Source: Polaromonas sp. A23
Lineage (GTDB): Bacteria > Pseudomonadota > Gammaproteobacteria > Burkholderiales > Burkholderiaceae_C
Direction of reading: 5' to 3'
Assembly (NCBI RefSeq): GCF_002001015.1
Contig: NZ_MUNO01000037.1
Location: 124,001-188,000, forward strand
DNA length: 64,000 bases
The notes beneath the pieces were generated by a model. The model saw only the letters and a list, made by a program, of their open reading frames with translations, made no database searches and was not told the DNA's origin. Shown piece by piece: positions 9,695-19,444 of the stretch. Numbering within the stretch: the stretch's first letter is position 1; each line of letters begins with the position of its first letter. Both the position numbers and the translations under genes were made by a program.

Positions 9695-10831
9695 TTACTG
9701 CGGCTGCAGACGCAGCAAGCGGCCCTGGGCGCTGTCCGTCAGCACATATAAAAGGCCATCAGGGCCCTGCCGCACGTCACGGATACGCCCCACACCTTCC
9801 AGCAGCCGGTGCTCGCGCACGACCTTTCCGCCGAACGGTTCGGACAATTCAATGCGGTTGAGGTAACCGAATTTCAGCGAACCGACAAACAGGTTGCCGC
9901 GCGACCCGCTGCCGTAATTTTCACTGGTCAGAAATGCCATCCCGGAAGGCGCCATCGAGGGCACCCAGTAATGCAGAGGCTGCTCCATGCCGGTTTTGGC
10001 AGTCAGGCCGTCACCTATCTTGCCGCCGCCATAGTTCTCGCCATAAGTGATGACCGGCCAGCCGTAATTGCGGCCCGGCTGCGGCAAGTTGATTTCATCG
10101 CCGCCCTGCGGGCCGTGTTCATGGGTCCAGTAAGTGCCGTCGGGCGCCAGGGTTGCGCCCTGCATGTTGCGGTGGCCGTAGCTCCAGATTTCCGGCAACG
10201 CCCCGGCCCGCCCGACAAAGGGGTTGTCTTTGGGAACCGTGCCGTCCTTGTTGATGCGGATCACTTTGCCGTGGTGGTTGTCGAGTGTTTGCGCATCCTG
10301 CATGCGCGAATAACGATCGCCCAGGGTTAGAAACAGCGTCCCGTCCGGTTTTGCATCCTTCCGGCCTTCGACGATGCGGCAGCCAAAATGCGCACTGCTT
10401 GAGAACTTGGGCTTCTGGCTGAAAAGCACCTGCACGTCTTCCAGCCGGCTGCGGTCTGGCGACAGGCTGGCGCGCGCCAGCGCCGTGCTATTCCCGCTGC
10501 CCGAAGCCGCCGGTTCTGAATAACAGAAGTAAATCCGCCGGGTGCCGGCAAAATCGGCGTCGGTGATCACATCGAGCAGTCCGCCCTGGCCACCGACATC
10601 GACCGTGGGCAACCCAGCCAGAGCAGGCCCCAACCGCCCATCCGGCTCAACCACGCGCATCCGGCCCGGGCGTTCGGTGACCAGGAAACGGCCCTGCGGC
10701 AAAAACGCCACAGCCCATGGGTTTTGCAGGCCGGTAGCTACCGCCTCCGTGCGTACCGGCTGTGCCGAGGCGCCGAAGGTTGCTATAAATAATATAGCTG
10801 CTGACGCCCGTCGAATAAGGGATTGAAGCAT
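9695..10831 (-). CDS. Periplasmic PQQ-dependent aldose sugar dehydrogenase-like protein
   Basis: 378 residues with an N-terminal signal peptide ending at ASAQP. The body is a six-bladed beta-propeller of the soluble glucose dehydrogenase/YliI type: GLQNPWAVAFLPQG, GQGGLLDV, HFGCRI, FLTLGDRYSR and YGHRNMQG are family motifs around the PQQ and catalytic histidine sites. It probably oxidises aldose sugars in the periplasm. The hydrophobic core of the signal peptide (AAILFIATF) is encoded by a copy of the family-1 repeat. Convergent with the AraC gene, 45 bp apart. Confidence 0.9.
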   Translation of the reverse strand: MLQSLIRRASAAILFIATFGASAQPVRTEAVATGLQNPWAVAFLPQGRFLVTERPGRMRVVEPDGRLGPALAGLPTVDVGGQGGLLDVITDADFAGTRRIYFCYSEPAASGSGNSTALARASLSPDRSRLEDVQVLFSQKPKFSSSAHFGCRIVEGRKDAKPDGTLFLTLGDRYSRMQDAQTLDNHHGKVIRINKDGTVPKDNPFVGRAGALPEIWSYGHRNMQGATLAPDGTYWTHEHGPQGGDEINLPQPGRNYGWPVITYGENYGGGKIGDGLTAKTGMEQPLHYWVPSMAPSGMAFLTSENYGSGSRGNLFVGSLKFGYLNRIELSEPFGGKVVREHRLLEGVGRIRDVRQGPDGLLYVLTDSAQGRLLRLQPQ

Positions 10832-10840
10832 ATTTTGTCC
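10782..10840 (+). repeat. Family-1 two-hairpin repeat, copy 2 (in signal peptide)
   Basis: Plus strand reads GCTATAAATAATATAGCTG, then CTGACGCCCGTCGAATAAGGG and a TTTTG tail. It covers codons 1-17 or so of the sugar dehydrogenase, antisense to the gene, and the reading frame is kept. Confidence 0.85.
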
Positions 10841-11055
10841 CTTTATTTGGTTAAAGCAGGAGGCACGGCGCCCTCATCGCAAACTGCAATATGCCACTGC
10901 AGTCTCTCCTGTGTTGGCCTTGCGGGCTTTCGGGCATACAGGCTTCCTTCCGCCACGGGTTTGTTCTAAATCGTTACAAATCAATGAGTTAACAGGGCAA
11001 TCTAGAAAAAACTTTAGCTTGACGTAGGACTGGTCCTTCAATTACCCTAGCGGCC

Positions 11056-11610
11056 ATGCGTTTAACCCTGCTCCTCACCAGCCTACTGCTTGCCGCCACG
11101 GCGCACGCAGCGCCCGGCCAATCCGGTGACGACATGGACAAATTCCTGGCCGACAAAGGCTTGCTGGGCAAGATTGGGCAGGTGAGCCAGTCCGTCGGCC
11201 ACAAGGCTTCGGAGCTGGTCGTCAACGCCATGGGCTTTCTTGGCGTGCCTTACCGTCGCGGCGGCAATACGGCTGAAGCCGGCGTCGACTGCAGTGGTTT
11301 TGTGAAAGCCATTTACGAACAAACCATTGGGCTGGTGCTGCCCCGCCGCGCCGAGCAGCAAGCTGCAGCCACCCAGAACATCGACAAGAACGAGCTCCAG
11401 CCAGGCGACCTGGTGTTTTTCAACACCATGAAGCGGGCTTTCAGCCATGTCGGCATCTATGTCGGCGAGGGGAAATTCATCCACGCCCCCAAACCCGGTG
11501 CCGAAGTCCGGGTTGAAAGCATGAGCGTGTCTTACTGGGCACGTCGATTTGACGGCGCCCGGCGCGTAAACAACGCGGCTTTGGTGGAGCCTCCAGCAAC
11601 ACCGCAGTAG
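11056..11610 (+). CDS. NlpC/P60 (C40) cell-wall peptidase
   Basis: 184 residues with a signal peptide ending AHAAPG. The catalytic triad motifs are present: DCSGFV (Cys), SHVGIY (His) and FIHAP (third polar His). These enzymes cleave D-gamma-glutamyl-meso-diaminopimelate bonds in peptidoglycan. A TTGACG sequence at 11019-11024 may be a -35 box, although the -10 is weak. It stands alone between a divergent dehydrogenase and the DUF4239 gene. Confidence 0.92.
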   Translation: MRLTLLLTSLLLAATAHAAPGQSGDDMDKFLADKGLLGKIGQVSQSVGHKASELVVNAMGFLGVPYRRGGNTAEAGVDCSGFVKAIYEQTIGLVLPRRAEQQAAATQNIDKNELQPGDLVFFNTMKRAFSHVGIYVGEGKFIHAPKPGAEVRVESMSVSYWARRFDGARRVNNAALVEPPATPQ

Positions 11611-11701
11611 CAAAAACAACCAGGCATCGAGATGTGCGCGCCGGATTGCGGCGAAAGGAGGGGCTGTTTTTTACTGGCTATATGACATTCCTATAAGCGC
11701 C

Positions 11702-12460
11702 ATGGCGGCGCTTTTTTGCGGGGCATGCCTGCTGTTCACTTGGGGCGGCGTGCTGCTGCTGCGGCCATGGGTACGCCGCTGGCTAGGCCCGGAACCGGGC
11801 ATCAACGACTTCGCCAGCTACTTCCTGTCGGCCTACGGTGTCTTCTACGGGCTGGTGCTCGGCCTGATTGCGGTTGCGACTTACCAAAATTTTTCCAACG
11901 TCGAAACCACGGTCAGCAAGGAAGCAACCTCCATTGCTACCCTGTACCGTGACATGTCGGCTTATCCCGACCCGGTGCGTGGCCGACTTCAGAAACACAT
12001 GCAGGACTATGTCAACTTTCTGATCAATGAGGCCTGGCCGGCCCAGCAGCAAGGCCAAATTCACCCCGGCGGGTCAGCCCGCGTCACGGCCCTGCACCAC
12101 GATCTGCTGGCCTTCGAGCCGACCAGCCGACGCGATGAAATCGTGCACGCGGAGACTCTGCGCCAGTTCAATGTGTTCCTGGAGGCACGTTATCAGCGCC
12201 TGCAAAGCGTCACTACCGCGCTGTCCAGCGTGCTGTGGTGGGTGGTTTGCATCGGAGCGGCATTGAACTTTTCCCTGCTGTGGTTTTTTTCACTCGACAA
12301 GCTGTCAGCTCACTTGGCGCTGTCGGGCATACTGGCCCTGTTTGTCGGTCTCATGCTTTTTTTCATCGCGGCCATGGACAATCCGTTTCGGGGAGAGGAA
12401 AGCGTCTCGCCAGACGCCTACAAGCTGGTGCGACAGCGCCTCATGAACGAAAGCGGTTGA
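11702..12460 (+). CDS. DUF4239 (bestrophin-like) membrane protein
   Basis: 252 residues from the first in-frame ATG. Hydrophobic segments lie near residues 5-22, 45-60, 170-190 and 200-220, with a soluble part between; this is the DUF4239 layout (function unknown). The frame stays open upstream of the ATG and codes YWLYDIPIS, which resembles the conserved N-terminus of the family. The AAAGGAGG ribosome site at 11654-11661 also sits too far upstream for this ATG. The true start is probably near 11666-11672, where no standard start codon exists. Confidence 0.75.
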   Translation: MAALFCGACLLFTWGGVLLLRPWVRRWLGPEPGINDFASYFLSAYGVFYGLVLGLIAVATYQNFSNVETTVSKEATSIATLYRDMSAYPDPVRGRLQKHMQDYVNFLINEAWPAQQQGQIHPGGSARVTALHHDLLAFEPTSRRDEIVHAETLRQFNVFLEARYQRLQSVTTALSSVLWWVVCIGAALNFSLLWFFSLDKLSAHLALSGILALFVGLMLFFIAAMDNPFRGEESVSPDAYKLVRQRLMNESG

Positions 12461-12483
12461 GAAAAACTTTCACCCGCGCTCAC

Positions 12484-13482
12484 TCAGTCGGCCTTGACGC
12501 CGGCGTCCTTGATGACCTTGGCCCATTTGGTGGTTTCAAGCGCAATAAATGCATCAAATTCTTCCGGCGTTCCGCCCGCGCCGAAAGTACCCATGGCATC
12601 GAGCCGCGCGCGTGTTTCATCACTGCGGATGATGCGCCCCACTTCTTCCGACATGCGCCGCACGATGTCTTTTGGCGTCGCCGCGGGCGCCAGCATGCCG
12701 GCCCAGGTGCTGCCGGTGAAGCCCGCAAACCCCTGCTCGATGAAGGTGGGAACATCGGGCATTGCCGGCAGGCGGCGGTCACTCGATACGCCAATCAGCC
12801 GGACTCGCCCTGCCTTGCCCTGATTGATCAAGCCCGTCGGCGCATCAAAAAACAGCTGTATCTGCCCGCCGATCAAATCGGTCAGTGCCGGCACTGCGCC
12901 CCGGTAGGGAATGTGGACCATGTAGGTTTTGGTGATGGCCTTGAGCAACTCGCTGGTCAGATGGGCTGCCGAGCCGTTTCCAGATGAACCGAAACTGACC
13001 TTGCCGGGATGGACGCGGGCATAGTCAATCAGCTCTTTCGCAGTTTTGAACGGCGCATCGTTATTGACAGCAGCCAGCAGCGGCGACACGCCCATCAGGG
13101 AAACACCGGTCAAGTCCTTGCGCGGGTCATAAGGCAGCTTGGGATACAGCGTGGTGTTGGCCGCATAGGCGGCAATGACCACTGCAAAAGTGCTGCCGTC
13201 GGCCGGTGCCTTGGCAAGCATGTCCACCCCGATGATGCTGTTGGCGCCCGGCTTGTTGTCAATGGTGACGGTCTGCTGCAAGCGGTTTTGCAGACCCGCC
13301 TGCACCATGCGAGCCATCTGGTCGGTAAAGCCTCCCGGGGTGTAGGGCACGATGATGCGTATCGGCTTGTTCGGCCATGCCGACTGGGCAAACAGTGGCG
13401 CGCAGACAGACGCAGCACCGGCCGTGACGGCCAGGTTGAAACGGCGACGGGACAACGAGTGCGGGGGCTTCAGTTCAGGCAT
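12484..13482 (-). CDS. Bug-family (TctC-like) periplasmic solute-binding protein
   Basis: 332 residues. The N-terminus SRRRFNLAV is a twin-arginine signal, followed by the Bug hallmark PIRIIVPYTPGGFTD. GANSIIGVDMLAKAPADG and GSSGNGSAAHLTSELL are also typical. Bug proteins are very abundant in Burkholderiales and bind carboxylates or aromatic acids, often without a dedicated transporter next to them, as here. It faces the DUF4239 gene tail to tail. The ligand is unknown. Confidence 0.92.
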   Translation of the reverse strand: MPELKPPHSLSRRRFNLAVTAGAASVCAPLFAQSAWPNKPIRIIVPYTPGGFTDQMARMVQAGLQNRLQQTVTIDNKPGANSIIGVDMLAKAPADGSTFAVVIAAYAANTTLYPKLPYDPRKDLTGVSLMGVSPLLAAVNNDAPFKTAKELIDYARVHPGKVSFGSSGNGSAAHLTSELLKAITKTYMVHIPYRGAVPALTDLIGGQIQLFFDAPTGLINQGKAGRVRLIGVSSDRRLPAMPDVPTFIEQGFAGFTGSTWAGMLAPAATPKDIVRRMSEEVGRIIRSDETRARLDAMGTFGAGGTPEEFDAFIALETTKWAKVIKDAGVKAD

Positions 13483-13637
13483 GGCTTCTCCATAAGAAGA
13501 AACCTATTCTGGGCTATCCCTCCAGCACCAACCCCGGGGGTTTGCCCCTGAGTCGGGCGTCTGAAGGGACAGGTTGACACCTGCGCGACGCCTGCAATTC
13601 TGCAAAGCAGAACGCGCCCACGAGAACCGGACAACAG

Positions 13638-16600
13638 CTAAGGTTTGGCCGCCTTGTCCTTCTCTTCTTCGCGCTGTTTTTTCGGCGACAGGTCCAGCTC
13701 GACCGCCTTGCCGCTGTCGATGGCGTCGCCCGCAGCTTCGGGTGAACTCAGGCTGACGCCGCCGCTTTCGCCCAGAGTCGCGAAGCCACTGGCGCTGGCC
13801 ACCTGAAGACCCCCCTGGTCGGAACCGGCGTCGTCCACCGTGTTGCTGCTGGGAATGACGCGGTTGTTCTCCGTGTTGTTAGACAGCGTCTGATTCCCCT
13901 GTGGCTTGCCATTCACGTTGAGAAGCCCCCCGCCGGAATTGGTCACCTGCCCGAAGCTGCCGCTGACACTGCCCCTGGGCGCATCCAGTGTGATTTGTGA
14001 CGCGGAGCCAGAAATTTGCGCATCGTTGACGGCTTCAACAGCCACAACGGGCGCAGTCACATTGGCCGTCACCGTGTCGCCCGCCAGAGATGCGGAATTG
14101 GAGGCTGCCACTACCACGTTCATGTTGCCCTGAGAGTCCGCCACCACGTCTGCCGCTGTGATGGTGGCGACGATGGTGTCAGCCGTCAACGATGCGGTCT
14201 GTGAGGCCGTCACCACCACATTCATGTCACCTTGAGCCTCTGCCACCACGTTGGTACCGCTGATATTTCCGCTGATATCGCCTGCGCTGGTAACCGCCAC
14301 GCTGCCCTGGCTGATGGTCGACCCTGTCACGTCGCCTCCGGCATTCAAGGTATTTGCCGCGCTAACGTCCTGCGCGCGCAAGGTGTGATTGCTCAGGGCC
14401 ACTTTGCCGAGTGCATCAATTTTGTAACCCTTGACCCACAAGGTACTGGCGAGGCTGAACTCATTGGCACTGATATCGAACTGGCCAAGAGGACTTGCCT
14501 CCGAGCCACCTGTTGTCATGTGCACGTTGCCGCGGGTACCGCCCGATCCTGCGATCAGGCGCAAACCGCGTGCAGCACCGCCTGCATTCTGGATGTCGCC
14601 ATTGAAGGAAATGTTCGCGCCCAGCGTGGTCAGCGTGGTATCGGCCAGCAGATTGACCGCCGTATCAAACAGGAAGCCGCCCGCGCCTTCCGCGGTTGCC
14701 GCACCGCCGATACCGGATCCTTGCGCACCGCCATTGAGCGTCAGGCTGCGCAAGCGCGTATCGTTGAAAAGCAGGTTGTAGCGGTCATTGAGCACCACGT
14801 CTTCAGCAAAAACACCGCCGGCGACGTTTACCGTGTTGCCTGTACTTGCTGTATCAACACCGCGCTGGATGCTTCCGCTGGCTTGTGTGACATAAAGATT
14901 GCCTGCGTCCCAACTGACGACGCCAAGCCCCGCAACGTCTAGCGCATGGTGAACGCGATCTTCGATGGCAAAGCCGTTGGCGGCCCCGGTGAAACTGGCG
15001 CGTGTCGCATTGACATTGGTTTTCACATTGTTTCGCTCATTGGAGCCCGCGTAGATATTCCACGACCGCGTCGGGTTGCTGCCCGTGCCGGAGATCGCGC
15101 TGTCGGGCGCGCCAAAGCGGGTATTGCCGATGTCCAGTGTCGAGCCCAGCCCTTCCAGGAACATGCCGTGGCCCACTGACGGATTGATGACTACATTGTT
15201 GAAAGATACGTTGGCGACTGACCTGTACTCAAGCAGGTGAATCGCGTCGCCTGGGCCTTGCGGATTCCAGGTTCCGGCACTGCCGCTTGGGCGACGGAAG
15301 CTTCCTTCAATGGTGACGTTGTCGAACTCAAGCGTACCGGCATCATGAACGCCTCCGCTCGCAACGTTGTCGTGGTAGCCGCGGAACTGGATTCCAACGA
15401 ATTCGGTCTCGCCGGTTATTCGCAGATCCTTCAGTGTTGCGTTGCCGTTGTAGTAGTTGAAATTGATGTCGCCCTGGCCTAGCGAAGTGGCGCTTGTGTA
15501 GGGCGCGCCGTTGCCGGTGAACGTGCTGTTGAGAAGCGAAACATTCTGAAGCCCCGGGATACCCGCCGTCGCCAAACCGTCGGCAAAGAAGCCGAATTTC
15601 CCGTTATGAAGAAAATCGCTGTTCCGGACTGTCAACCTGTTGAGGACCGTGTTGTTCGCAACCCGTACGCCTGAGCCTGGCGCATTGCGAAAGGTGAAAC
15701 CGTCTATAAGTACTTCGGCAGACGCACCGATATTGCCGCTCACTGCGACCGCATCACCGGTGGCAGGTGTTATCACGGATTGCCCGGCGCCCGCTCCCTG
15801 CAGGGTCAGCGCCTTCGTGATGCTCAGGCTCTCGGCGTATGTACCGGCTTTGACCTCAACGACCCCGCCAGAAACGACCGCATTGATGCCGTCACCTATG
15901 AAACCCAGGGGCTGGCGGGCATTGCCGAGCCCATTACCGAGATTGAAATCATCCACCGCAGTGAAGTTCGAGCCTGCGCTGACAACAATGTGGGTGCGGT
16001 TTCCGAACTGCGGTGTTGAGCCCAGAAGTCCGTTGGAGCCGTAGCGCCGGTCAAGAATGTGCATGTCGCCATTGGCGCGAGACATCGCCATCATGCCCGC
16101 GCCATAATCCGTCTGGCTGACATGCGGAGACGTAAAGTAAGCGCCGTTGGTTACGTGGTTCAAAAACACGATATCCCACTCGTTTCCCGACGGGCCCCTG
16201 GTGTTCCCAGACATCGTCACGTTGTCGGAGCGCACAAGAATCGAGCCCTTGGTGTTGTCGAAGGTATTTCCGGTGACTTCGACTGCGGCGTTATCCAGAA
16301 CTTGTACGCCAATCCGGACATTTTTAATGTTGTTGTTGTGTATGCGCGCGCTGGAAACGTTTTCCTTCACGGTGATGCCGGTCGTTGTTGGCGCAGCATT
16401 CCAGTTGACCGTTGTGAAATTCTGGCTGTATGGACCAGTGATCTGCATGCCCTCGACCTTCACGCCATTGGCCGAGATTTCAAATCCGGTTTGACCTTCA
16501 GCGACATTGAGATTGGCCCCCGCCTGCCCGGCGATGGTCATGTTGGCCTTGTTGAGAACCACCTGTTCGGCGTAGGTGCCCGCGCCGACATTGACCGTTC

Positions 16601-17693
16601 CCCCAGCCCCCGGTACGCCGGTTTTTGCGATCTTGACGGCGTCCTGAATGCGCGCGCCACTGGAAACATTCACGATATTCGAATTGCCGCTGAGGTTCGG
16701 CGCCTGCAGCGCCGACTTGAGCTCCACGGTATGGCCGTTAACGATGATGGCATTGGTCGCCTGTTGCACGCCTTCGAGGTTAATCACACCCGACAACAGG
16801 TTGGCTGCATCCCCCACGCCGAGTTGGATGTTTGCGGCGTTCAAGCTGGCGTTAGCCATGTTCGACACTGCAACTCCGGCTGCACCAGGGGGCAACGCGA
16901 ACTCATACAAACCGTTGTTCAGTGAAATGGTGGCTGAGTCGGTGCCGAGCAGGGCGATGGTCCCGCTGACCGCACTGATGATCCCGCCGGCCTCAGTGAT
17001 AGGCTTCTTGTTGACCACCGACGGCGCCACAAGAGCGATCAGGCCGCCGGCGGCCGCGGTGATAGTGCCTTCATTGATGATACTGCCGCCGGTACCCGGC
17101 GTAATGCGGACCTGGATCGGCCCGTTTCCGTTTCCGTTTCCGTTTCCGTTTCCGTTGCCATTTCCATTGCCGTTGCCGTTGCCGTTACCGCTATTGAAGA
17201 AATGATCCTCATCAACCACCCCCGTGGTGGCAATGAGGGAGCCCACATTGACGGAGGAACCCGGCTTGAATGCAATGCCGTTGGTATTCATCAGCATCAC
17301 GATGCCATTGGCATTGAGCGTGCCAAATATCTCCGATGGATTGGCCGCACCGGTCACGCGATTCAGGACGGCAGCGGTCGCACCGGGTTGAACAAATTCC
17401 ACTGTCTTTCCCGCGCCGATATTGAACGAATTCCAGTGAATGATCGCCCGGTTGGTTGACTGGGTGATGGTGAGCTGGGTACCGTTGTTAAGCGTTTCCG
17501 TGGCGGTTCCCGCGGTCACGCTGCCATTGACCGGCAGGCCGGTGGCACCGCCAGCATTGATGTTGGTCTGGGTCCACCCAGGCTGTGCAAAAACCAGCAT
17601 CATCGCCGACGGCAACGCCTTCAGCATGAAGGCTCTGGATCTTTGCCTTCGGTTGTGCGGAGGGCGCGCGTGGGGCCGAAGAACCGTTTTCAT
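13638..17693 (-). CDS. TpsA: two-partner secretion exoprotein with beta-helix repeats
   Basis: 1351 residues. It has a long basic signal peptide (about 1-42, ending GWTQT) and a TPS/haemagglutination-activity domain with NRVTGAANPSEIFGTLNANG and LMNTNGIAFKPGSSVNVGSLIATT. After that come a Gly-Asn linker (about residues 168-190), long parallel beta-helix repeats of pectin-lyase type (PbH1-like, NTFDNTKGSILVRSDNVTMSGN and similar) and a charged lysine/glutamate-rich tail. It is exported by the TpsB encoded 44 bp upstream; a GAGGTGA ribosome site precedes the ATG. A role as surface adhesin or glycan-acting protein is inferred from the family; no catalytic residues are assigned. Confidence 0.92.
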   Translation of the reverse strand: MKTVLRPHARPPHNRRQRSRAFMLKALPSAMMLVFAQPGWTQTNINAGGATGLPVNGSVTAGTATETLNNGTQLTITQSTNRAIIHWNSFNIGAGKTVEFVQPGATAAVLNRVTGAANPSEIFGTLNANGIVMLMNTNGIAFKPGSSVNVGSLIATTGVVDEDHFFNSGNGNGNGNGNGNGNGNGNGNGNGPIQVRITPGTGGSIINEGTITAAAGGLIALVAPSVVNKKPITEAGGIISAVSGTIALLGTDSATISLNNGLYEFALPPGAAGVAVSNMANASLNAANIQLGVGDAANLLSGVINLEGVQQATNAIIVNGHTVELKSALQAPNLSGNSNIVNVSSGARIQDAVKIAKTGVPGAGGTVNVGAGTYAEQVVLNKANMTIAGQAGANLNVAEGQTGFEISANGVKVEGMQITGPYSQNFTTVNWNAAPTTTGITVKENVSSARIHNNNIKNVRIGVQVLDNAAVEVTGNTFDNTKGSILVRSDNVTMSGNTRGPSGNEWDIVFLNHVTNGAYFTSPHVSQTDYGAGMMAMSRANGDMHILDRRYGSNGLLGSTPQFGNRTHIVVSAGSNFTAVDDFNLGNGLGNARQPLGFIGDGINAVVSGGVVEVKAGTYAESLSITKALTLQGAGAGQSVITPATGDAVAVSGNIGASAEVLIDGFTFRNAPGSGVRVANNTVLNRLTVRNSDFLHNGKFGFFADGLATAGIPGLQNVSLLNSTFTGNGAPYTSATSLGQGDINFNYYNGNATLKDLRITGETEFVGIQFRGYHDNVASGGVHDAGTLEFDNVTIEGSFRRPSGSAGTWNPQGPGDAIHLLEYRSVANVSFNNVVINPSVGHGMFLEGLGSTLDIGNTRFGAPDSAISGTGSNPTRSWNIYAGSNERNNVKTNVNATRASFTGAANGFAIEDRVHHALDVAGLGVVSWDAGNLYVTQASGSIQRGVDTASTGNTVNVAGGVFAEDVVLNDRYNLLFNDTRLRSLTLNGGAQGSGIGGAATAEGAGGFLFDTAVNLLADTTLTTLGANISFNGDIQNAGGAARGLRLIAGSGGTRGNVHMTTGGSEASPLGQFDISANEFSLASTLWVKGYKIDALGKVALSNHTLRAQDVSAANTLNAGGDVTGSTISQGSVAVTSAGDISGNISGTNVVAEAQGDMNVVVTASQTASLTADTIVATITAADVVADSQGNMNVVVAASNSASLAGDTVTANVTAPVVAVEAVNDAQISGSASQITLDAPRGSVSGSFGQVTNSGGGLLNVNGKPQGNQTLSNNTENNRVIPSSNTVDDAGSDQGGLQVASASGFATLGESGGVSLSSPEAAGDAIDSGKAVELDLSPKKQREEEKDKAAKP
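17122..17190 (-). repeat. In-frame hexanucleotide repeat coding a Gly-Asn linker
   Basis: About eleven imperfect copies of a six-base unit (GGAAAC/GGCAAC on the coding strand) encode alternating Gly-Asn between the TPS domain and the beta-helix. Five adjacent units are identical, so slippage is likely; a six-base step would change linker length without breaking the frame. Confidence 0.92.
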
Positions 17694-17737
17694 GGAGTCA
17701 CCTCAATTCAGGAAAAAGCCGTTAAACAAAGTAAGAC

Positions 17738-19444
17738 TCAGAACCGGACCAGCATGGAACCCAGAAGCCTGACGTCCCTGGGGTTGCCTCCGTCACTCGC
17801 TATGGATTTGGTCAAAGGGAATGCCGCCTCCAGGCTCGCCACGGTGTTTTTCTGCATGAAAAGCCGGATACCCAGGCCGGCTGAAGCCAAGCTCTGGCTG
17901 CTGGGCACGCCGGGTGTTGGTGAGCCCAGCTTCCACACCTTGCCAATGTCGTAAAAGCCGAACACCTGGTAAGACCTGAAGCCTGGCGAGTTGATGGCCC
18001 CGGCATAACGCGGCTCGATACGGAAGGCAAGAGCGCGCTCGCCTACCAGCTCGGCAGGCTCATAGGCGCGCCCATAACGACGGCCACCGAGGGCGTACTG
18101 TTCGGAGGAAAGCAGCGGCGTGTTGGCCCACTGCCCACCCACACCGATCGCCAGGCTCAAGTTGGAGTTAAAAAACTGCGTGCGTTCATAGTCAAAAACC
18201 AGCTTGTTGAAAACGCCCTTCGCGCCCACCCGGCTTTTAAGCAGTTCCGACTCTTCAGTGCCGCCCAGGCCCTGACTGAAATCCAGCTCCAGATTGTTTT
18301 GCCCATCAAGGCTGTCCAGCAGGCGCCAGCTCAAACCAAGCCGCAATGCCCGTATTCGGTCCTCGATCACCCGCGCTCCCAAAATATCGGTGTGAACATC
18401 GGAATGGTCGTAGGTGGCGCGCGCGATGAGGCTCTCATTGCGCGTCCTCAGCAAGGGGTAACTCATGGAGAGGGAAAACGCATCTGCGCTGCCGCGCACA
18501 TCAAACGACTTGAGGATGTCGCCCGGTTGGGTACGGGCCCTTGACACCGCCGCCGACAACTTGAGCCCATTGGCACCAACCACCTGGCTGTAAGACAGTT
18601 GGGCGTAGGCCATTTCGGAATTACCCGTGCCCACGCCAATCACCCGCCACTGATCGTTCACTCCCAGGAGCTGATTTCCGATCAACCCGACCGTGAGCTG
18701 ACCTGGACCAAGGTACCGCGAGCCGTAGTTGTCCAGGGCAGCAAAACCTTCAAAGGTTTTCACCTGGGCAATCAGGGTGAGGTCGGCCGCTGCCGGCGTC
18801 TTCGAGGGCGTGAGGACGCTGCGCAGCTCGACCCCTGGAAAATCATTGGCGATCAGCAGATAGCGTTCAAGCACAGAAGCCTGCAATGGCCGCGATGCCC
18901 TGATTTCTTCTCCGATCGCCGCCAGCCTGGCACCGACATTCGGGCTCACGCCCTCGGCGGCCTGCACATTGACACGGTCGATGTAGCCCTCGATCACACG
19001 CAAGGTGAGCGTGCCCTCGGCCAGCGACTGCGGCGGGATGACCACGAGCGAGAGCATGTAACCCGCATTGCGGTACATCGCAGTCAAGGTCGACGCCAGC
19101 GTGAGGATGTCGCTGCCTGTGATTTCCCGCTGCGTATAGCTGTCTGCCTGCGCCTGCAACACTCCGTCAGGCAATACCGTTGCAGCTTCGATTTCAATCG
19201 ATTTCAAGGTCACACGAATGGCCCGGAGCGAATCCGGCAACGCGTCCGGCTGCTGATCCTTTCGCTCGGTAGGCGCAGGTTCGGGCTCGGGTTGTGGCTG
19301 AATGTCAAACCGTTCGCGAAGGTGGCCCGGGTCGGCAGTGGAAGGGGCTGGTTGCGCAAGGGCCTGACTCGCGAACAAAAATATCAACAGCACAGCAAGC
19401 GGCGCGCGCGATAGTTCCAGGCCCACACAATCCGAACTTTTCAT
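17738..19444 (-). CDS. TpsB: two-partner secretion outer-membrane transporter (ShlB/FhaC/HecB family)
   Basis: 568 residues from ATG 19444, chosen because it begins the signal peptide (APLAVLLIFLFASQALAQ) and has a GGGGA ribosome site; a longer open frame upstream has no such features. A POTRA domain (IRVTLKSIEIEAATVLPDGVLQ to VIEGYIDRV, about 90-170) precedes a 16-stranded barrel domain that ends in a typical outer-membrane terminal phenylalanine (GSMLVRF). It forms the pore for the TpsA encoded 44 bp downstream. Confidence 0.93.
   Translation of the reverse strand: MKSSDCVGLELSRAPLAVLLIFLFASQALAQPAPSTADPGHLRERFDIQPQPEPEPAPTERKDQQPDALPDSLRAIRVTLKSIEIEAATVLPDGVLQAQADSYTQREITGSDILTLASTLTAMYRNAGYMLSLVVIPPQSLAEGTLTLRVIEGYIDRVNVQAAEGVSPNVGARLAAIGEEIRASRPLQASVLERYLLIANDFPGVELRSVLTPSKTPAAADLTLIAQVKTFEGFAALDNYGSRYLGPGQLTVGLIGNQLLGVNDQWRVIGVGTGNSEMAYAQLSYSQVVGANGLKLSAAVSRARTQPGDILKSFDVRGSADAFSLSMSYPLLRTRNESLIARATYDHSDVHTDILGARVIEDRIRALRLGLSWRLLDSLDGQNNLELDFSQGLGGTEESELLKSRVGAKGVFNKLVFDYERTQFFNSNLSLAIGVGGQWANTPLLSSEQYALGGRRYGRAYEPAELVGERALAFRIEPRYAGAINSPGFRSYQVFGFYDIGKVWKLGSPTPGVPSSQSLASAGLGIRLFMQKNTVASLEAAFPLTKSIASDGGNPRDVRLLGSMLVRF

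Noticed and set aside
19130..19165. ATAGCTG followed by GCCTGCGCC in the TpsB gene
   Set aside because: The leading GCTAT arm and the AAGGGCT arm are missing; the similarity is probably chance.
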